The notes under the pieces are model-generated. The model had not been told where the DNA came from, did no database searches, and saw only the letters and a list, made by a program, of their open reading frames with translations. A stretch of DNA of 64,000 nt from Burhinus oedicnemus (Eukaryota; Chordata; Aves; Charadriiformes; Burhinidae). The stretch is taken from assembly GCA_008921705.1 (NCBI GenBank), contig VFFE01007650.1:1740062-1804061 (forward strand). Reading direction: 5' to 3'. A program made the position numbers and the translations under genes. Position 1 is the stretch's first letter. The number at the start of each line of letters is the position of its first letter. Below are positions 1 to 13,268 of this stretch, piece by piece.

Positions 1-3000
1 AACTCCTTCTCCACTGACTCCAGTGAACATCAGTTCACTGGGAGTGAAACCCATCTCTTCTCCATCTCCAGTCTAAAAATTCTTGTATCTCTTGACCTTT
101 TTTCTTTAGCATCCTCGCTGAAACTTTTTGACTATCCTAATTTTTCACAGAACAGCCTGATAGCTACAGCTCTAGCTCCACTGCTATGTAGTGCTCTGTG
201 TAACTTATGTAAGAAGCTTTCAATTTATTCTGAAAATTTTCATAGCTTGCAGCTGTGCTTCGTCATCATGTTCTCACCACCAAAGATGCAAATAAATGTC
301 ATTCTAACATGAGCTCACAAGAGGAGTACTGTCTATCCTAATAAAATACTTCTTAGTAATGATAATCTTCTCTTATTATTCTCAGAACAATTCAGTTCTA
401 CCTGACAATTTGAAAACTAAAAGGATAATGTAAAATTTGCAAAATCAAGACCTGAATTGCTAAAACACTGCAGAATTCAGGGTGTTGAGCAAGCACAGCT
501 TACTAATCTTGTCTATGTTCATTATGAAAGAATCTTCCAAGAGTGCTTCTTTAACTGGGCTCCACACACGGGCATCAAGGCCCTCTTTCTATTTGGTAAC
601 AACTGGACAACCCAGACAATGCTGTTTTACTGACTTTCATGCCTAGCTGAGTAATTCGACCAGGGCAACGGACTGTGTGTTTGATTTGGGACATTTGCTC
701 CCAGAGTTACGACACGGCCCTCATCTCACTTTGGGATTTTTACCATGATTCCTTTTTTTGGAGGTCAGTAGTATTATATACTTCTGCAATGACTGAAGAA
801 ATAAAAAGCAAAGAATTCTTCACTTGGTCCTCAAAGATGCATAAAGATTTAGAGTAAATCATTAAGAACAAAGCCAAGCCCTGGCTACTTTTACTCCTCT
901 GCAACCTTTTCCTCAGTGCAGCTCATTCTGCCTGAGAGAAGCAGAATGATGCAGATCACAACAGTCTGACTACCTTAAGCTTTTCAGTGATGTAAATTAG
1001 CTGGTCTTACTCAACTCACACAAAGGTTCCAGTACAAAGAAACAATTCCCTTTATGGAATGTCTCAGGGTTAATATTTTCGTTGAACCATCTCTCCTTGG
1101 AAAATGCAAGCTCCCCTAGCCTTCACGGAAGTCAGTCAGTAGCAAAATGGAGTCACATCTGCCTTTAGCAATTTCATGTTTGGTCGCCCTACCTGTAAGA
1201 GCCCTCTGAAATATCAGTTTCTTTTGCGATTACAAATTCATTTTTTCTTTGACTATCATTTTCACATGCTTTGGACAATGCATAGCTGAAAAACAGTAAT
1301 TCAGCTTGCCATTTTCTGGTTTATTAAGGACTTTCTTTACTTCAATTAGCTATCTGCTAATTGTTTTCTCATTAAAGCTTTTTGCATGTTTTTTGAATAA
1401 GCCTATTTCTTTAAAGTTGTGGAATAATGCAATAAATACATTTAATATTTGATTTTTTTTAACTTTTTCAGCTTCAAAGTAGTCATTTAAGTACAACGGG
1501 TGGAAATACATAATTATTTGGGCATGCTTACTTTATAGACCTGTGTCAAATTCATACACTGAGAGACTTCACTGTTAAATTTTAACGACTGTCTTTGGCA
1601 TTCTCATGTTTCAGCAGTTCTAAAGGATTAAGCATTTCAGAAACACGTAAGTACTTTGAACAGTACAGGCATAGCTGCTGTTTAAAGCATCGCCAAAGCT
1701 CTGGGTAGCAATGTTTGACCTCATTCTGCACTGAAACTACGCAATGGAAGTATCTGCGGAAAAGACACTGGAGAGCAGTCAGTGATAATCTCTTAAACCT
1801 GGGCCTGAACCATCATCCCACTACAATTGCTCCACTGACTTCAAAAGCTGCTGCACCTGGTTACGGTGAGTCTTCTGCCTCTCTAAGTTAAAACTCAGAA
1901 AAGATGCAGAAACATCCATTTGCCTCAGCACTCTCCTGACTACAGCAGAAGAAAACTCAGTATTTCCATCTTAATTGCTTTAGGCACTTAACAGTATTCA
2001 CACTTGTAATTAAGGGATTATAATTTTGGATGTTAAGGCAGTATTCCTACGTTTTATAAGAATACTAAACAGACAGGTGTATAATTAGATATCTTCTATG
2101 GACAGTAGGTCAATGGTAGGTTATTTCCACAACACGACAAGTCACTCTTACCATTTATGGAACCTTTACCTCATCTACTACTGAGATTGCCAGATAAAAT
2201 TACATTCTAGTGCTCAAGCACTCTGAAAGACAGTTTTCTGATTAAAGTCTTCAGTAAGGAAATGATTCAACTGAGATTAGAAGACTCTTGAGAAGTAGTG
2301 GAATTAGTAAGTACATTTACAACGAAAACATGTTAAAAATGCCAGAGGCTACTGTGACTATTATTTATTGTAAGCTATTTTGTATTGAAGTTCTGCACTA
2401 TTTGCTACCATAGTAAAATCATATTAAAATATATTTTAAATGAGTAAGATACCATGCTAAACTGAGAAGTCTGGACTTGATTGGTATTCACATCAATGAA
2501 TTAAATAGAGAAGCAAAGCTAAGCAGCAGTGAATTTGCAATTATGAATACACTTCTACAAAGGAATGGTATCAAACCTGAATAAGAAACATCTTGCTTAA
2601 AACCATAGCTTCAGGAGGAGTCTTATTCCCTTATGCCCATTGTTGACTGGTCTACAATTAAATTTGAAAAATTTATTTCATGAATTTAAAATAACAAAAT
2701 CTTTGTGAAAATAACCTAAAGCTTTACAAACACCTGAAAACATAAAGATGCATCCATCTAAGCGTTGCAAATACTCCTGCATGCCACTGTAACTATTTTG
2801 GAGCTCCCCAAATGGAGAATCTGGAATACTATTTTTGATTTATTTTACTTTATAATGATTAGACACAAAATCTGACAGGTTACAATACCTGTCCTTCAGC
2901 ATTGAAAGTACCCTCTAAATCCCTACCCACTTTCTCTATTCTTCTCAACTGTGTGACAGGAAATAAAAGAGCAAATTTTTGTAGGTGATGGGACCATCAG

Positions 3001-4121
3001 ACAATTTTGTGGTATTGAAGTTTATTAGATTGCAAAATGGTAAAAACAGAAGTCACATGTTACAAATTCAAGTAATGTGTTGACCCAAGGACCTAAAAAC
3101 AGAAAAGACAAACATGAAATTAGAAAGTTAAAACCCATGACTGTCTTCAAATCGTCATCAGCTGAGCACTTTAAGACTTGCCAATACAAACTAAAACACT
3201 GAATACACTTTTTTTTTCATACTGTATAGTCACTTGTATGTGAAAGCCATGGAATTAATGGAATGAAAGTCACAGAATGAGGAGTATTTTATTCTTCTAA
3301 ATTGTTGTGTCTTGGATGTAGGTAATCTGATTTTTCTCACAGTTTTGAAATGGAACAAGTGACTCTGTGAGGGAGATGGAAGGAGATACTTAACTGGGAA
3401 GATCCTGCTGGTTTTACACTATGTTGCATTGTAAGAATACATTTCAATTTTAGTGATATTGATGATGACTTTGGACAACATGCCTTAGCACTGATTTGGC
3501 TTGTTAAGTCCATCCATCATGGTTGGTTTCTGAATCTGAGCAGCTCCTAATAGCCAGAGCATTGTTGTTAGGGAACAGGCAGTTTAAATGTTAAAGCCAG
3601 AAATAACTACACAGTACAGTAAAATGGATCCATATAGCCTTTAGCTGTGTGTTTGCTTTGAAATTCCCTAAGAGACCTTAATGTAACACTGGGTTGCAGA
3701 GGTCTTAAGACATGCTAGTTTCTCAAAAAATGACATTTAAATAAATATTTGGGATTGTTAATATGTAAAACATTTGGATTAAGGTAAATGGACTGCATTT
3801 AACTTTCCTTAACTCTTGTTGGGTAGCAGTGATAATACAAAGATGAAACATTATTTATTACGGTAACAAAAAGAGTCACTGATCATAGAACTTACACATA
3901 TAATGGGAAACTAAAACAAGGAAAAAATAACTAGTTAGCTGTCTATAAACTACCTTGCTCCCTCCACATGAAAGAAATACTAGGTATAACTAGTACTAAC
4001 TGTACAATACTTTAAAGAGAAATTGTCAATAAAAGAGGACAAAACTGGATTCTAATAGATCTGCCTGGACAAAGAGAAACTGATACTTTCACATTAGCCC
4101 TTCCCAACAGAAGAGGAAGAA

Positions 4122-4136
4122 TTTTTTTTTTTTTTT
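4122..4136. repeat. T15 homopolymer
   Basis: Fifteen consecutive T on the plus strand in intron 12; a similar T15 is at 11840-11854. No attached retroelement was recognised. Confidence 0.9.
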
Positions 4137-4630
4137 GTAACTGCACCCGATGCTGAGTGTATTCTCTTCTGCCCCGCCATGTATTGCCAGCAAAGTTGTC
4201 TGTCCTTATGCTTTCAGGCACCCATGCTCCTCAAGCCATGCTACTTTTATCTTTATTGGAGCTTTGCAGTATCACGTAGGCATATTCTGATGTTCTTCAA
4301 GAATTGTTCAGCATAATTTTGATATATATTGTTTCAATTTAGAGTGGCAGCTAATGCCCAGTTCTGAAATGAGGAATAAGATATTTAATACGGATGAGAA
4401 TGGAACTTATCTTAATGATCTAAGACAAGTTTAGCCAGGTCTTCAGCCACTGCTCTAGGCTATGTATACATTTAGAGGAACGGACTGAAATGTATTATTG
4501 CTGCAGTATTTTTCCAACCTCATTCCTCCTAATCTCTACAAAAACAAATCAAAACAATAGCAAGTTCTATTGAAAGGTATTGCTTAGGAATTGAAATTCT
4601 CAGGTATGAAGCTGTCATTCATGAATAATC

Positions 4631-4720
4631 CTAGAATCATAGAATCATAGAATCGTTTCAGTTGGAAGGCACCTTAAAGATCATCTGGTTCCTACCATGG
4701 GCAGGGACACTTTCCACTAG
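4631..4720 (-). mobile_element. CR1 LINE, 3'-end fragment
   Basis: The plus strand reads tagaatcatagaatcatag, then a cagttggaaggcacctt-type segment and catgggcagggacac. This is the reverse complement of a CR1 3' end with its short terminal TCTATGAT-type repeats at low coordinate. Similarity fades after about 4720. It is a heavily 5'-truncated, old copy and carries no coding capacity. Confidence 0.85.
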
Positions 4721-7700
4721 TTTTCTCAGTGAACCCATGGCAGGTTTTGCTATGCCAACAATACCCTCCTCCCACTCTGCTTGAAAGCTCATGATTCCAA
4801 ATTTCATGGCAATAAAGATGGTTATTAAAGAAATATTTGGCCAGATACAAAATTTTGACTATAAACTCAGTTATCTGTTACTGGCACCACTATTCTACAA
4901 GTATTGTATTCCTACAATTCTTTAATTAAAAAAAAAACCACCAGCTGGGGAAGAATGAAAAAGAAACCTAAACATGTAAATGCAATAAAATGAACAAGAA
5001 ATGAATTCATTTGCATCCAGGCTTGGTTTAATCACGTTCTTACTGACGCACATAATGATCTTGCCATTCTACAGAATGAAAGTGAAACTTCTGGCTCTTT
5101 CTAACTTACACCTGGCTATTGTTGCTTGAAATTGTGTTTAGTCCTTTCCTCTATATACCTTTCTATAAAGTTGCACTGAGAAAGCAATGTTAAGAACGTA
5201 TTGGAAAAAATGCTGTTATCTTCAACCAGAAGTCAGAACTTTTTTTTTCCTTTCTTTTTCTTTAAACTGCAATGTGCAAATATATGAGATCTATCCTGGC
5301 AGGAGTTTTGCACATTCTAGATTTTCACAAACACAAAAGCCATTATATTTAGTATAAACATTATTGCAAATTTGCCTCCATTTAAAATTTTTATGTCTTT
5401 TTGTCTGTTAGTTTTAAATACTATGGCATCTTTCAAATTTAAGAACATGCAGCTTAAATTGACATTGGAATTACCAACTGCATACAAAGTAAAGTTTCAC
5501 TTGTTTTGGTTAATGTACATTTATATTGTGTATTTGGGGGGACATGAATAAGAAATCATATTTGAAGGAAGCAAAGCTTAACCATAAAGTAAAACTGAAC
5601 TGAAGCAACTGGATAGCTTAATAATTTAAACAAGTGATGTGTTAGATCAGGAAAACAGATTGTACTCTGTTTCTCTCATACCTTTTTGCTTGGATTAGTC
5701 ATTTCATTTTAGCATTTTTAAGTACGCTTTGAAGATGTGATGCAGGTTTTGTTCTATTCACGTTGTTCCTGCTGTTCCCAGCACAGAGGTAGCTGAGCAG
5801 CAGATGGCCATTAAATTTTGGCCATATGCTAATCACATAGTGTAATATCTTTAGGACTCTTTAGGATACCTGTAGTACTCCGAGTATGCAATTCTCACTT
5901 TATCTCAACAGTGAACATACTATGAACTTTTTCTTAAATCTGATGTACCCTAATATGGCCCGCTGAAACTTTTGCATTCAGCTTCATCTTCAATTCACAG
6001 ATAACTTTTAGGCTAATCAATATCCTGTATAATGCTTGAGAAAATGACATAGCTAGACCTACCTGTTCACTTCTCCAAGCATCAGACTGAAGTAGCACCT
6101 CCATGAAAAGCATTCTTTGCACATCTGAAGCAGCAAGCGACAAGTGAAAGGGCACAGAGGAGAGCTGATGGGACAGAATGTTGAGAAAAGGCTATCAGTT
6201 TATGGTCAAAGAAACAAGAAAAATGGAAAAACATGCAAGGAAACAGAGGAGTTCTTACCCTGTATTACCATTGATGTGAAAAAAATGGTGAGCATTCCTG
6301 GCACAAAGAATGGGTGAATTCCAATCCTGGGAACATCCATAGTGGTTCTTGCAAGAAGTAATGGGGTTTTCTTTTCCATGACCATTCTGGTGATGCCAAA
6401 TAGAAAGCTATGCTAAGCACGTATGGTGCTTAGGCAGCACGGGATGAAGCAGAGGCAGAAAGAATCCCCAAACATCCAGAAAACTGAGTTTTTCTAGAGG
6501 TTGCTTAGCAACAGTAGTGAGTAAGGAGTGCACAACGGAATTAACTGTTGGGCAGGAGGGAGATATCAAAGAGGACCACACAAAACAAGGCTGTGTGAAC
6601 ATAAAAGTAGTTATGGAAATTAATGAAGTTTTTATCAGTTACACATACAGAGACGCGAACACCATCTACTCCTCATCAGTGTTTTTTTCTCACAGAAAAA
6701 AGCTCTGTGATACACCCTGCAGAGTCTTCTCTCAGAGTCTTTCTTGAGAGCTTGAGGATGATCCAGGCTGGTGAGACTGAGATGTAGTACAACAGAATAG
6801 CTGAAGTATTTTACTGCTAGCTTTATTTTGTTCTATGCTTCTGGAATAACTTCTCCAGAAATATTGCTTCCTCCATGATGGTCGGGATTTTGGGATAACC
6901 ATTTACCTGGATTGTGTAATTTGTTAGTAGCTACGATTAAAACAAATACAAATTAAAACTCTTTTTACTGTTTAGGAAGTAAAAGTATACCATTATTGTT
7001 GTTACAGACTTCATGAACTCTTTTATCTGTTTATACATTTGTTTGCATTTCTTTTACTGCTGAAATTTTCTTGGTTTTTGAAATAACAACCTGTCTACTA
7101 TGTTACACAAGCGGCTTCCTTTCTGAATGGTCATACTGTTTAAAACAGAGTCACAGGAAGACTGCAAAACAGGGAGAAGTAATTTAACCATACAGAAGAA
7201 ATATTGATGAGTTGACTCCAGAGGGGAAAAAATATGAAGAAAAAAGAAGAATGCTAGAGAACACTGAACAAGTATCATCTCAGACAGTAGGAAAAAAGCT
7301 TCTTTTTTGCACTGGTTGTACATGGAAAATGGAAACAACTTAGATTTTGAAGGTGTGCAGCAAAGAAAAACCTTTTTGAGTAGTCAAATGTTTAAACCAC
7401 AACATCTGATCCAGGCATTTCAGAACTTGTCAGTAAGAGATCTGAAAATTTGTACCAGGGTTTTTCTCTTAATTCTACTGAGAAATCTCAAAACTGAATT
7501 TGAAATTCAAAGGTTAGGCTTACTTTAAAGACAGCTTAGCATCTTTCTAGTAGTTTTGGGCTACTTCAAGGGGTGGAGTAACTGCCATCACCCTTCAGCC
7601 AGAATGGCTGTCTAATCCTCACTGGCCTGCTCTTTACTGCCCATGGACTGCATCACTGTTCAGAATGAGCACAGTACCATCTGAAAGAAGCTTCACATCT

Positions 7701-8357
7701 GCTCCTGGCTCATTCCTTCCATTGTCTGCCCAAACCTGACAAATCCCATCCTTCATGGCTTAAAAGGACACCTCTCGTTAGTTGGACTCCTTGTCCCTCA
7801 CCTGTTTTTTACACTCCTTTCCCTAGATGTTGTATGCAGAACTCTGTGTGTATTTTTGTGTGTGAGGCTGAGTCTGATTATCTTTTTGAGAGCCGTGAAA
7901 GAATTTTTTACTATTGCTTTGCTCAGTGACCTCAGGTTGATACAATTGAAGTAGTTGGTGTAGTTTGTAGACATTCAGTGTTCAAGAATCTGTAGGAATG
8001 TTCATCCTGTAGTTACATGTGTGATAATCAATGCAATAAAGTCCATATGTGAAACATACAGCTGATGAGGACACCTAAAAGAATCTCAGACTATGTTATT
8101 TCTGCTACCTGACTATTTCTTTCATGGTAAAGAATAGCGAATTTAAAATTCTAGACATATGATGAAGAAATTTTGCTTCATCTTCTGGACTGTAGGGTGG
8201 GGAAATGGCTGAAAATTTATGTAGTAGAATTGCAGGCAACTGTATAAACCCTAACCCTCTGTCCAAGCTTATACAGCACTGTCTAAGTAGTTCCTGCTGT
8301 TTCACACTTGCAACAGTTAAAAGTTTTTTGGTTTTGTTTTTTTTTTTTTCAAAAATG

Positions 8358-8943
8358 GTGTGGCCAGCAGGACTAGGGAAGTGATTGTCCCCCTGTACTC
8401 GCCACTGGTGAGGCCCCACCTCAAATACTGTGTTCTGTTTTGGGCCCCTCACCACAAGAAAGACATTGAGATGCTGGAGCATGTCCAGAGAAGGGCGACG
8501 AAGTTGGTGAGGGCCCTAGAGAACAAGTCTTCTGAGGAGCAGCTGAGGGAACTGGGGTTGTTTAGTCTGGAGAAAAAGAGGCTGAGGGGAGACCTTATCA
8601 CTCTCTCCAACTACCTGAAAGGAGGTTGTAGCGAGGTGGGTGTTGCTCCCTTCTCCCAAGTAACAAGTGCTAGGACAAGAGAAAATGGCCTCAGGTTGCA
8701 CCAGGGGAGGTTTAGGTTGGATATTAGGAAAATTTCTTCACCGAAAGGGTTGGTTATCAAGCATTGGAACAGGCTGCCCAGGGAAGTAGTTGAGTTGCCA
8801 CCCCTGGAGGTATTTAAAAGATGGGTGGATGTGGCACTTAGGACATGGTTTAGTGGTGGTTTTGGCAGTGCTAGGTTAATGGTTGGACTTGATGAACTTA
8901 AAGGTCTTTTCCAACCTAAACAATTCTATGATTCCATGATTCT
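8358..8943 (+). mobile_element. CR1 LINE, 5'-truncated copy with ORF2 C-terminus
   Basis: The element encodes the C-terminal part of CR1 ORF2 in an open frame from about 8360: [19 protein letters not shown] residues, [25 protein letters not shown] and [11 protein letters not shown] motifs. It ends with the typical 3' tail (ccaacctaaacaattctatg, then attccatgattct). The reverse transcriptase catalytic core is missing, so it is a dead fragment. The frame is open through its natural end into flanking DNA, without stop or frameshift. A T-rich run (8338-8350) lies at the 5' junction. Orientation is antisense to IMPG1. Confidence 0.92.
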
Positions 8944-9050
8944 AAAAAAACATTACTAAGAAATGTGGCTATGAAACACAGCCAGGCACAAAGAGTGAAA
9001 AATTCTGTAACTGCTAGTGAGGAATTCTGCTTGCTGTATTAAAATTAATA

Positions 9051-9167
9051 TCACAGAATCACAGAATCACAGGGATTGGAAGGGACCTCTTGAGATCATC
9101 TAGTCCAATCCCCCTGCCAGAGCAGGGTCACCTAGAGCAGGTTGCACAGGATGGCATCCAGGTGGGA
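9051..9167 (-). mobile_element. CR1 LINE, 3'-end fragment
   Basis: Plus strand tcacagaatcacagaatcac followed by ggaagggacctcttgagatc and the segment with gggtcacctagagcaggttg is the reverse complement of a CR1 3' UTR of a TCTGTGAT-tail subfamily. It faces the 3' end of the copy at 8358-8943, only about 110 bp away. Confidence 0.9.
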
Positions 9168-9169
9168 TT

Positions 9170-9231
9170 ACTGACACTGTTGACTTTAATAAAACTGTCC
9201 ACTGACACTGTTGACTTTAATAAAACCTGTG
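9170..9231. repeat. 31-bp tandem duplication
   Basis: Two adjacent copies with period 31 begin at 9170 and 9201; the first 26 bases (actgacactgttgacttta then ataaaac) are identical. It abuts the CR1 fragment at 9051-9167. Confidence 0.9.
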
Positions 9232-12155
9232 TCATAAATGTAGTTAAGTCCTGAATTTCCAGATAAAATTCTATCAGTTCCTATGAAATATACAACATCT
9301 AGGGAGATAAAAGAATACAGGGAATGCTGTACACAAGACTTTCAGGTTTTTACTGAATTTCAAATTATATGAGAAAAAATTATTGAAGAAATCTGGGTTA
9401 GTATGTGGTGAACTTTCCATTTGTATTATCCTTCCTAAAATTTCCCTTGGTTCTGATGTTTGCCTATTGACATTAAAACTTGTTAAACTATGCAATGTCT
9501 TGCCTCTGAGGATCATTTAGAAACACGTATTCTAATCCCCATTTTGATCTGAGGTATCAGAGTCTGTGCAAGAGTCAAATGAACTGTGGTCTCACACTGT
9601 CACCGGGGAATAATCAAGCAAGCTTGAACTTTGGGGCCAGAGAGTGGTCCATCTCCTGTATCCTTCGTCCCATCCAGTGAAAAACAGTCAGGCAGTAACT
9701 ATAATAAATGGCAATAAACAAATCCTTTACAATTTTTATCTGAAGAAAAAGAATGGAACTAGTACCTTCAGCATAAGTTGCTCTGCATTTTTAGTGAGTC
9801 AAATACCCTATGTTTCTTCTCTTCAGTCATTTGGAGCTGTTAGGCTACAAGGGTTTTCAGCTATTTAGCAAATTGTGGAATAGATATGTAGTTTTGTGTG
9901 GTCTTTATGACATCAAATCCCTAACCCAATGAGTGAATAGAACAAAAAATGCATGTGACTTTTTTTTCCCCCCAAATGTAACACTTTTCCACAGTTATAA
10001 TGAATGTTATTTAAAAGTATGCTGTACTGTTATGTGAAGCTATGCTGTACGTTTATCAGTAGCACTACAAGACATCTCAGCATGCATTTGAAAATAGTTA
10101 TGTTTAACACTTCCCATCATTAACTTCATTTTCAGGAATATCTCACAATTGATTCTTATAAGAGGCAGTTTCCTAATCTCTAAGTCACTGCTAATCATAA
10201 AGTATTTGCCTTTCTCTCACTTCAGAACTCTGTGTATAAGTGGAAGACTATAGAACAGGAAGTTCTTATTCAGTAGATAAATTACCAGGTGCAAAAACAT
10301 GACTATGGAATATGCTATGCTCTTCCCTGTCCAAAGCTGATTAGTGTAGGATCCCAAGTGGCAGCTTTTACATTCTTTATTCTTTAAAATGCTGATCTTG
10401 TTATTTACCGGATCCAGAAAGAACAATACTATAGACAGTACGCTACACAGGCATTCCCCCCCTCTCACATTTCTGCTGTGTGGGCCCATCATGAAGGATG
10501 TTATCACCGTGCAGTGGGGTATTTCCAATCAGCTATGCAAACACTGCCTGTTTGCCTTACAGGATGTGGCAAGGCAGCAGGGATGAAAAGTGCCTTGCTG
10601 TTTCTGGGCACACTGGGTCAGGAGGAACATCTTGAAAGGAGAAGGAGGGTTCATTATGCTCATTCCAAGAGGCTTCTGGAGCACAGGGTGGGACATCAAA
10701 GGCCAAGGACTGAGCAAGGAGGGAGCTGGTGGAACAGGGACAGAGTAGAGCCTCCTATGGGAGCAGGGGACTTCCCTGAAGCGGGGAGCAAACTTACAAG
10801 CTTTGAGGATGACATTCTTGGGGATCCAGAAGCACTGAGTGTGGTTGTGCAAGCTAATGTGGGAATTTTGCCACTGAATTTGTTTGTTGTTTGTTCTTCT
10901 TTGCAGAATTTTTAGTATTGCTTAGAGACTATGTGGGGACTTCTGAGAATCCTGCTGATTCCTATGAAGTTTTTACCTGCCCTCTGCTTTTCTGTTGAGA
11001 GGGTCAGTCAAAAATCTGAGACAAAGCACATCTGAATATTCATCAAAGGACTAATTCCTCCCATGTGTTTGTAGTGACCTCCTGCATCTCACACAGCTAG
11101 CACAGGTTTCTTTGAAGTGTAAATAAAATTAAAGTTTAATGACCTAACACTGAGTTGGTGAGGCCAGGTCAGGGAGCTGGAGGGGCAGCAGACAATAGCT
11201 GGGGCAGATGGAGAGCAATGGTAGGAACCATGCTCTAGATGCTTTGCCAGTGGTGGCTGCTGCCCCATACAATCCAGTTACCCCCACACCACAGTTATCC
11301 ACAGTGTCTAGCATGGCTTTCCAAGCTGCTGCTGGTGGTGGTGGATGCAGCAGCCTTACGGACATTTTGCTATTCCAGGGGAAAGCCTAATTTGCCTGTG
11401 CCCTAAAGATGACCCTACAATCTTTGCCCGAACTTTTTTCATCTGCAGGGTCAGCACTTCTCTGATAGCTATGGGAAACGTCTATCATGGATTTTTCATT
11501 TTAAAGGCTAAATTATACAGACTTTTCTCCATCCAGAAGTATGTATATACTTTTTTGATTTATTATGTATTTTTTCTCATATATCCGGGTGCCTCCAAAT
11601 AACCCTACTGTATGGATAAAACTGAGTAAACAAACATTGAAAACAGAAATTTTAAAAAGTTTTTCACATTCATTAGACCTGTAGATATGTAAACTTTTCT
11701 GACTTATGGTACTCTTTGCTTGGAATAAATTATTTCATGATACTCTTGCTGCTATCATCCAGATTTGTCTATAGAACTCAAAGCAATTTACCTTCCATGT
11801 TTTAAATACCAGCATCTTTTGTTCCAGCCTGGGATTTCCTTTTTTTTTTTTTTTCTGACATGTCTTTTTGCTCTGCCTTTTTGAATTTTTACCATAATAC
11901 CTTGTAGAAAGTGTGCCTTATCTTAGGCATTGGTTGTTGGATTGGGTTTTGTTTTTGCTTTGACAGCCTTGAAGTCAGTTACATTAGGATTTTCCTGAAG
12001 TGGGCATCAGAAATGCAATTTTTTCACCTTTGATGGTCCAGAAAAATTTCTGTCACAACTGAAGGGAATGCTTACTGTACTTACACGTCACTGTATGTGT
12101 AATAACAACTGGATCTCTCCTAGTCTTTCTTATGGAAAAATCTTTTGTGTCTTAC

Positions 12156-12690
12156 CTTGTCCAGACAGACTATCTTGGTCAGTTTCCTTGAAAGGTGGTT
12201 CTGTTAGATCAGTTAGTTCTTTCTTCTCCTCAGCTTCACTATTCTCATCTCTGGCTTGCAGGAGATTAGGTGGGGTAAAGCTACCTGTGGTATAAACTGC
12301 CAGTATGGTAGCCTGCTCTGTTGCAAACCCATAGCCATCAGTGATTAAGTCATTGCTAGCAGAATCATCTGCTGGAGGAGGCAAATAGGAATCCTCTGGT
12401 TTTGGAGGACTGCTAGTGCTACTCAGAGCACTGAAAGGCACTGTGAAACTTTGGTGGTCAGTAGTGATATCTTCTGTTTCTGGAGGAGATCTGTCCTGAA
12501 ATGGTTCTTTGGAGGGTTTGGTAGAGAACACAGGTTCAGATGAAACAAAATTATTAAAGTCTTCGGGAGCACTGATGTCTTCACTTAGCACAGGGATTCC
12601 AGTTGTAAATTCATTGCCCAAGTTGTCTATTTGGTCCACTGTTGCTGGGCTGGGGTAACCTAGTGGGAGTTCCACACTCATGGAGTCCTC
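12156..12690 (-). CDS. IMPG1: IMPG1 coding exon 12: mucin-like region
   Basis: The exon is 535 nt: 178 codons (residues 406-583) plus one base, phase 0 to 1. Composition is dominated by Ser, Thr, Pro, Asp and Glu (for example SALSSTSSPPKPEDSYLPPP), with few basic residues and no cysteine, typical of the O-glycosylated central region of IMPG1 between its two SEA domains. It ends KETDQDSLSGQ. Ser-Gly in an acidic context is a possible chondroitin sulfate attachment site; whether Gly follows Gln depends on the next exon. The acceptor is AAAACTTTTTCAG and the donor CAAG/GTAAGA. Sequence in this region diverges quickly between species, so identity comes from position and composition. Confidence 0.92.
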
Positions 12691-13191
12691 CTGAAAAAGT
12701 TTTTTAAAAGCAGCTTTCATTATTATGTTTAACTTTCATTGCTAAAAAGACCAATAATCTTTAGCCACAGGAGCCTGCAAACAGCTAACTCAGCATGTAG
12801 TCATGGGATGCATAAAATGTTTGGCATGTGCATGTGATCCTAATCACATTGCCTGTAATTTTAAAAATGGTTAAAGAAGGATGACTTCCACTATTGCTGT
12901 CAATTGCTCTCCTTCTGTCATTGAGATGTACTACTGAACCGGTGAGACATTGTTTACTTTGTAATTAACACTGGAAAAGGTAATCAAGCAGTAGTATTCG
13001 CCTGTAAACAGCTCTAAACAGTATCTCTGTTGCAGTGTAACACCGCAACATTCATCCTTACAGCATTTATAAAAGGCAGATATGTATTGTAGTATAAGAG
13101 CCTTTTTCTGTATATTTATGTACATCTTAACACTGTTTAATTTAATTTCTCATAGAGAAATAAATAAATATAACAAACAATATTAACTTAC
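12691..13191 (-). other. IMPG1 intron 11
   Basis: This short intron (501 nt) between exons 11 and 12 has no repeat or other feature visible. Confidence 0.87.
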
Positions 13192-13268
13192 CAAATCAGG
13201 GCCTGCTAGAGGAATAGTGACCATGGCCTGGATATCATTATCAAAATCACTAGGTGGTATAATAGATT
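13192..13268 (-). CDS. IMPG1: IMPG1 coding exon 11
   Basis: This 77-nt exon completes codon 380 (Glu) and encodes residues 381-405, SIIPPSDFDNDIQAMVTIPL then AGPDL. It lies between the conserved GTLQFTD block and the mucin-like exon. The peptide is weakly conserved, so the call rests on splice sites, matching phase (1 to 0) and the open frame. The acceptor is remarkable: a 16-base uninterrupted T run immediately before CCCCAG. The donor TTTG/GTAAGT is strong. Confidence 0.88.

Larger units (their letters stand above)
1..12155 (-). other. IMPG1 intron 12 (start) and no further exon seen
   Basis: This is AT-rich non-coding DNA. I looked on the minus strand for the second SEA domain (VFFSLRV, LEILNFRNGS and MKFA type motifs) and EGF-like cysteine patterns and found none with splice sites. 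It contains three CR1 fragments (4631-4720, 8358-8943, 9051-9167), T runs of 15 at 4122-4136 and 11840-11854, and a 31-bp tandem duplication at 9170-9231. It is most simply the 5' part of a long intron. An intron or exon boundary hidden here cannot be fully excluded by eye. Confidence 0.65.

Noticed and set aside
4775..4815. Minus-strand ATGAAATTTGG reading MKFG, reminiscent of the MKFA motif of the second SEA domain
   Set aside because: Neighbouring residues do not fit the SEA domain and no splice sites flank it.
10478..10915. 145-codon plus-strand ORF in intron 12
   Set aside because: No recognisable domain, no splice or promoter support, and an overlapping long ORF on the other strand; best explained as chance openness in GC-richer sequence.
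12077..12125. Exon-like segment with donor GTAAGT just past exon 12
   Set aside because: In the phase required after exon 12 it contains a TGA, and the peptide has no similarity to IMPG1.
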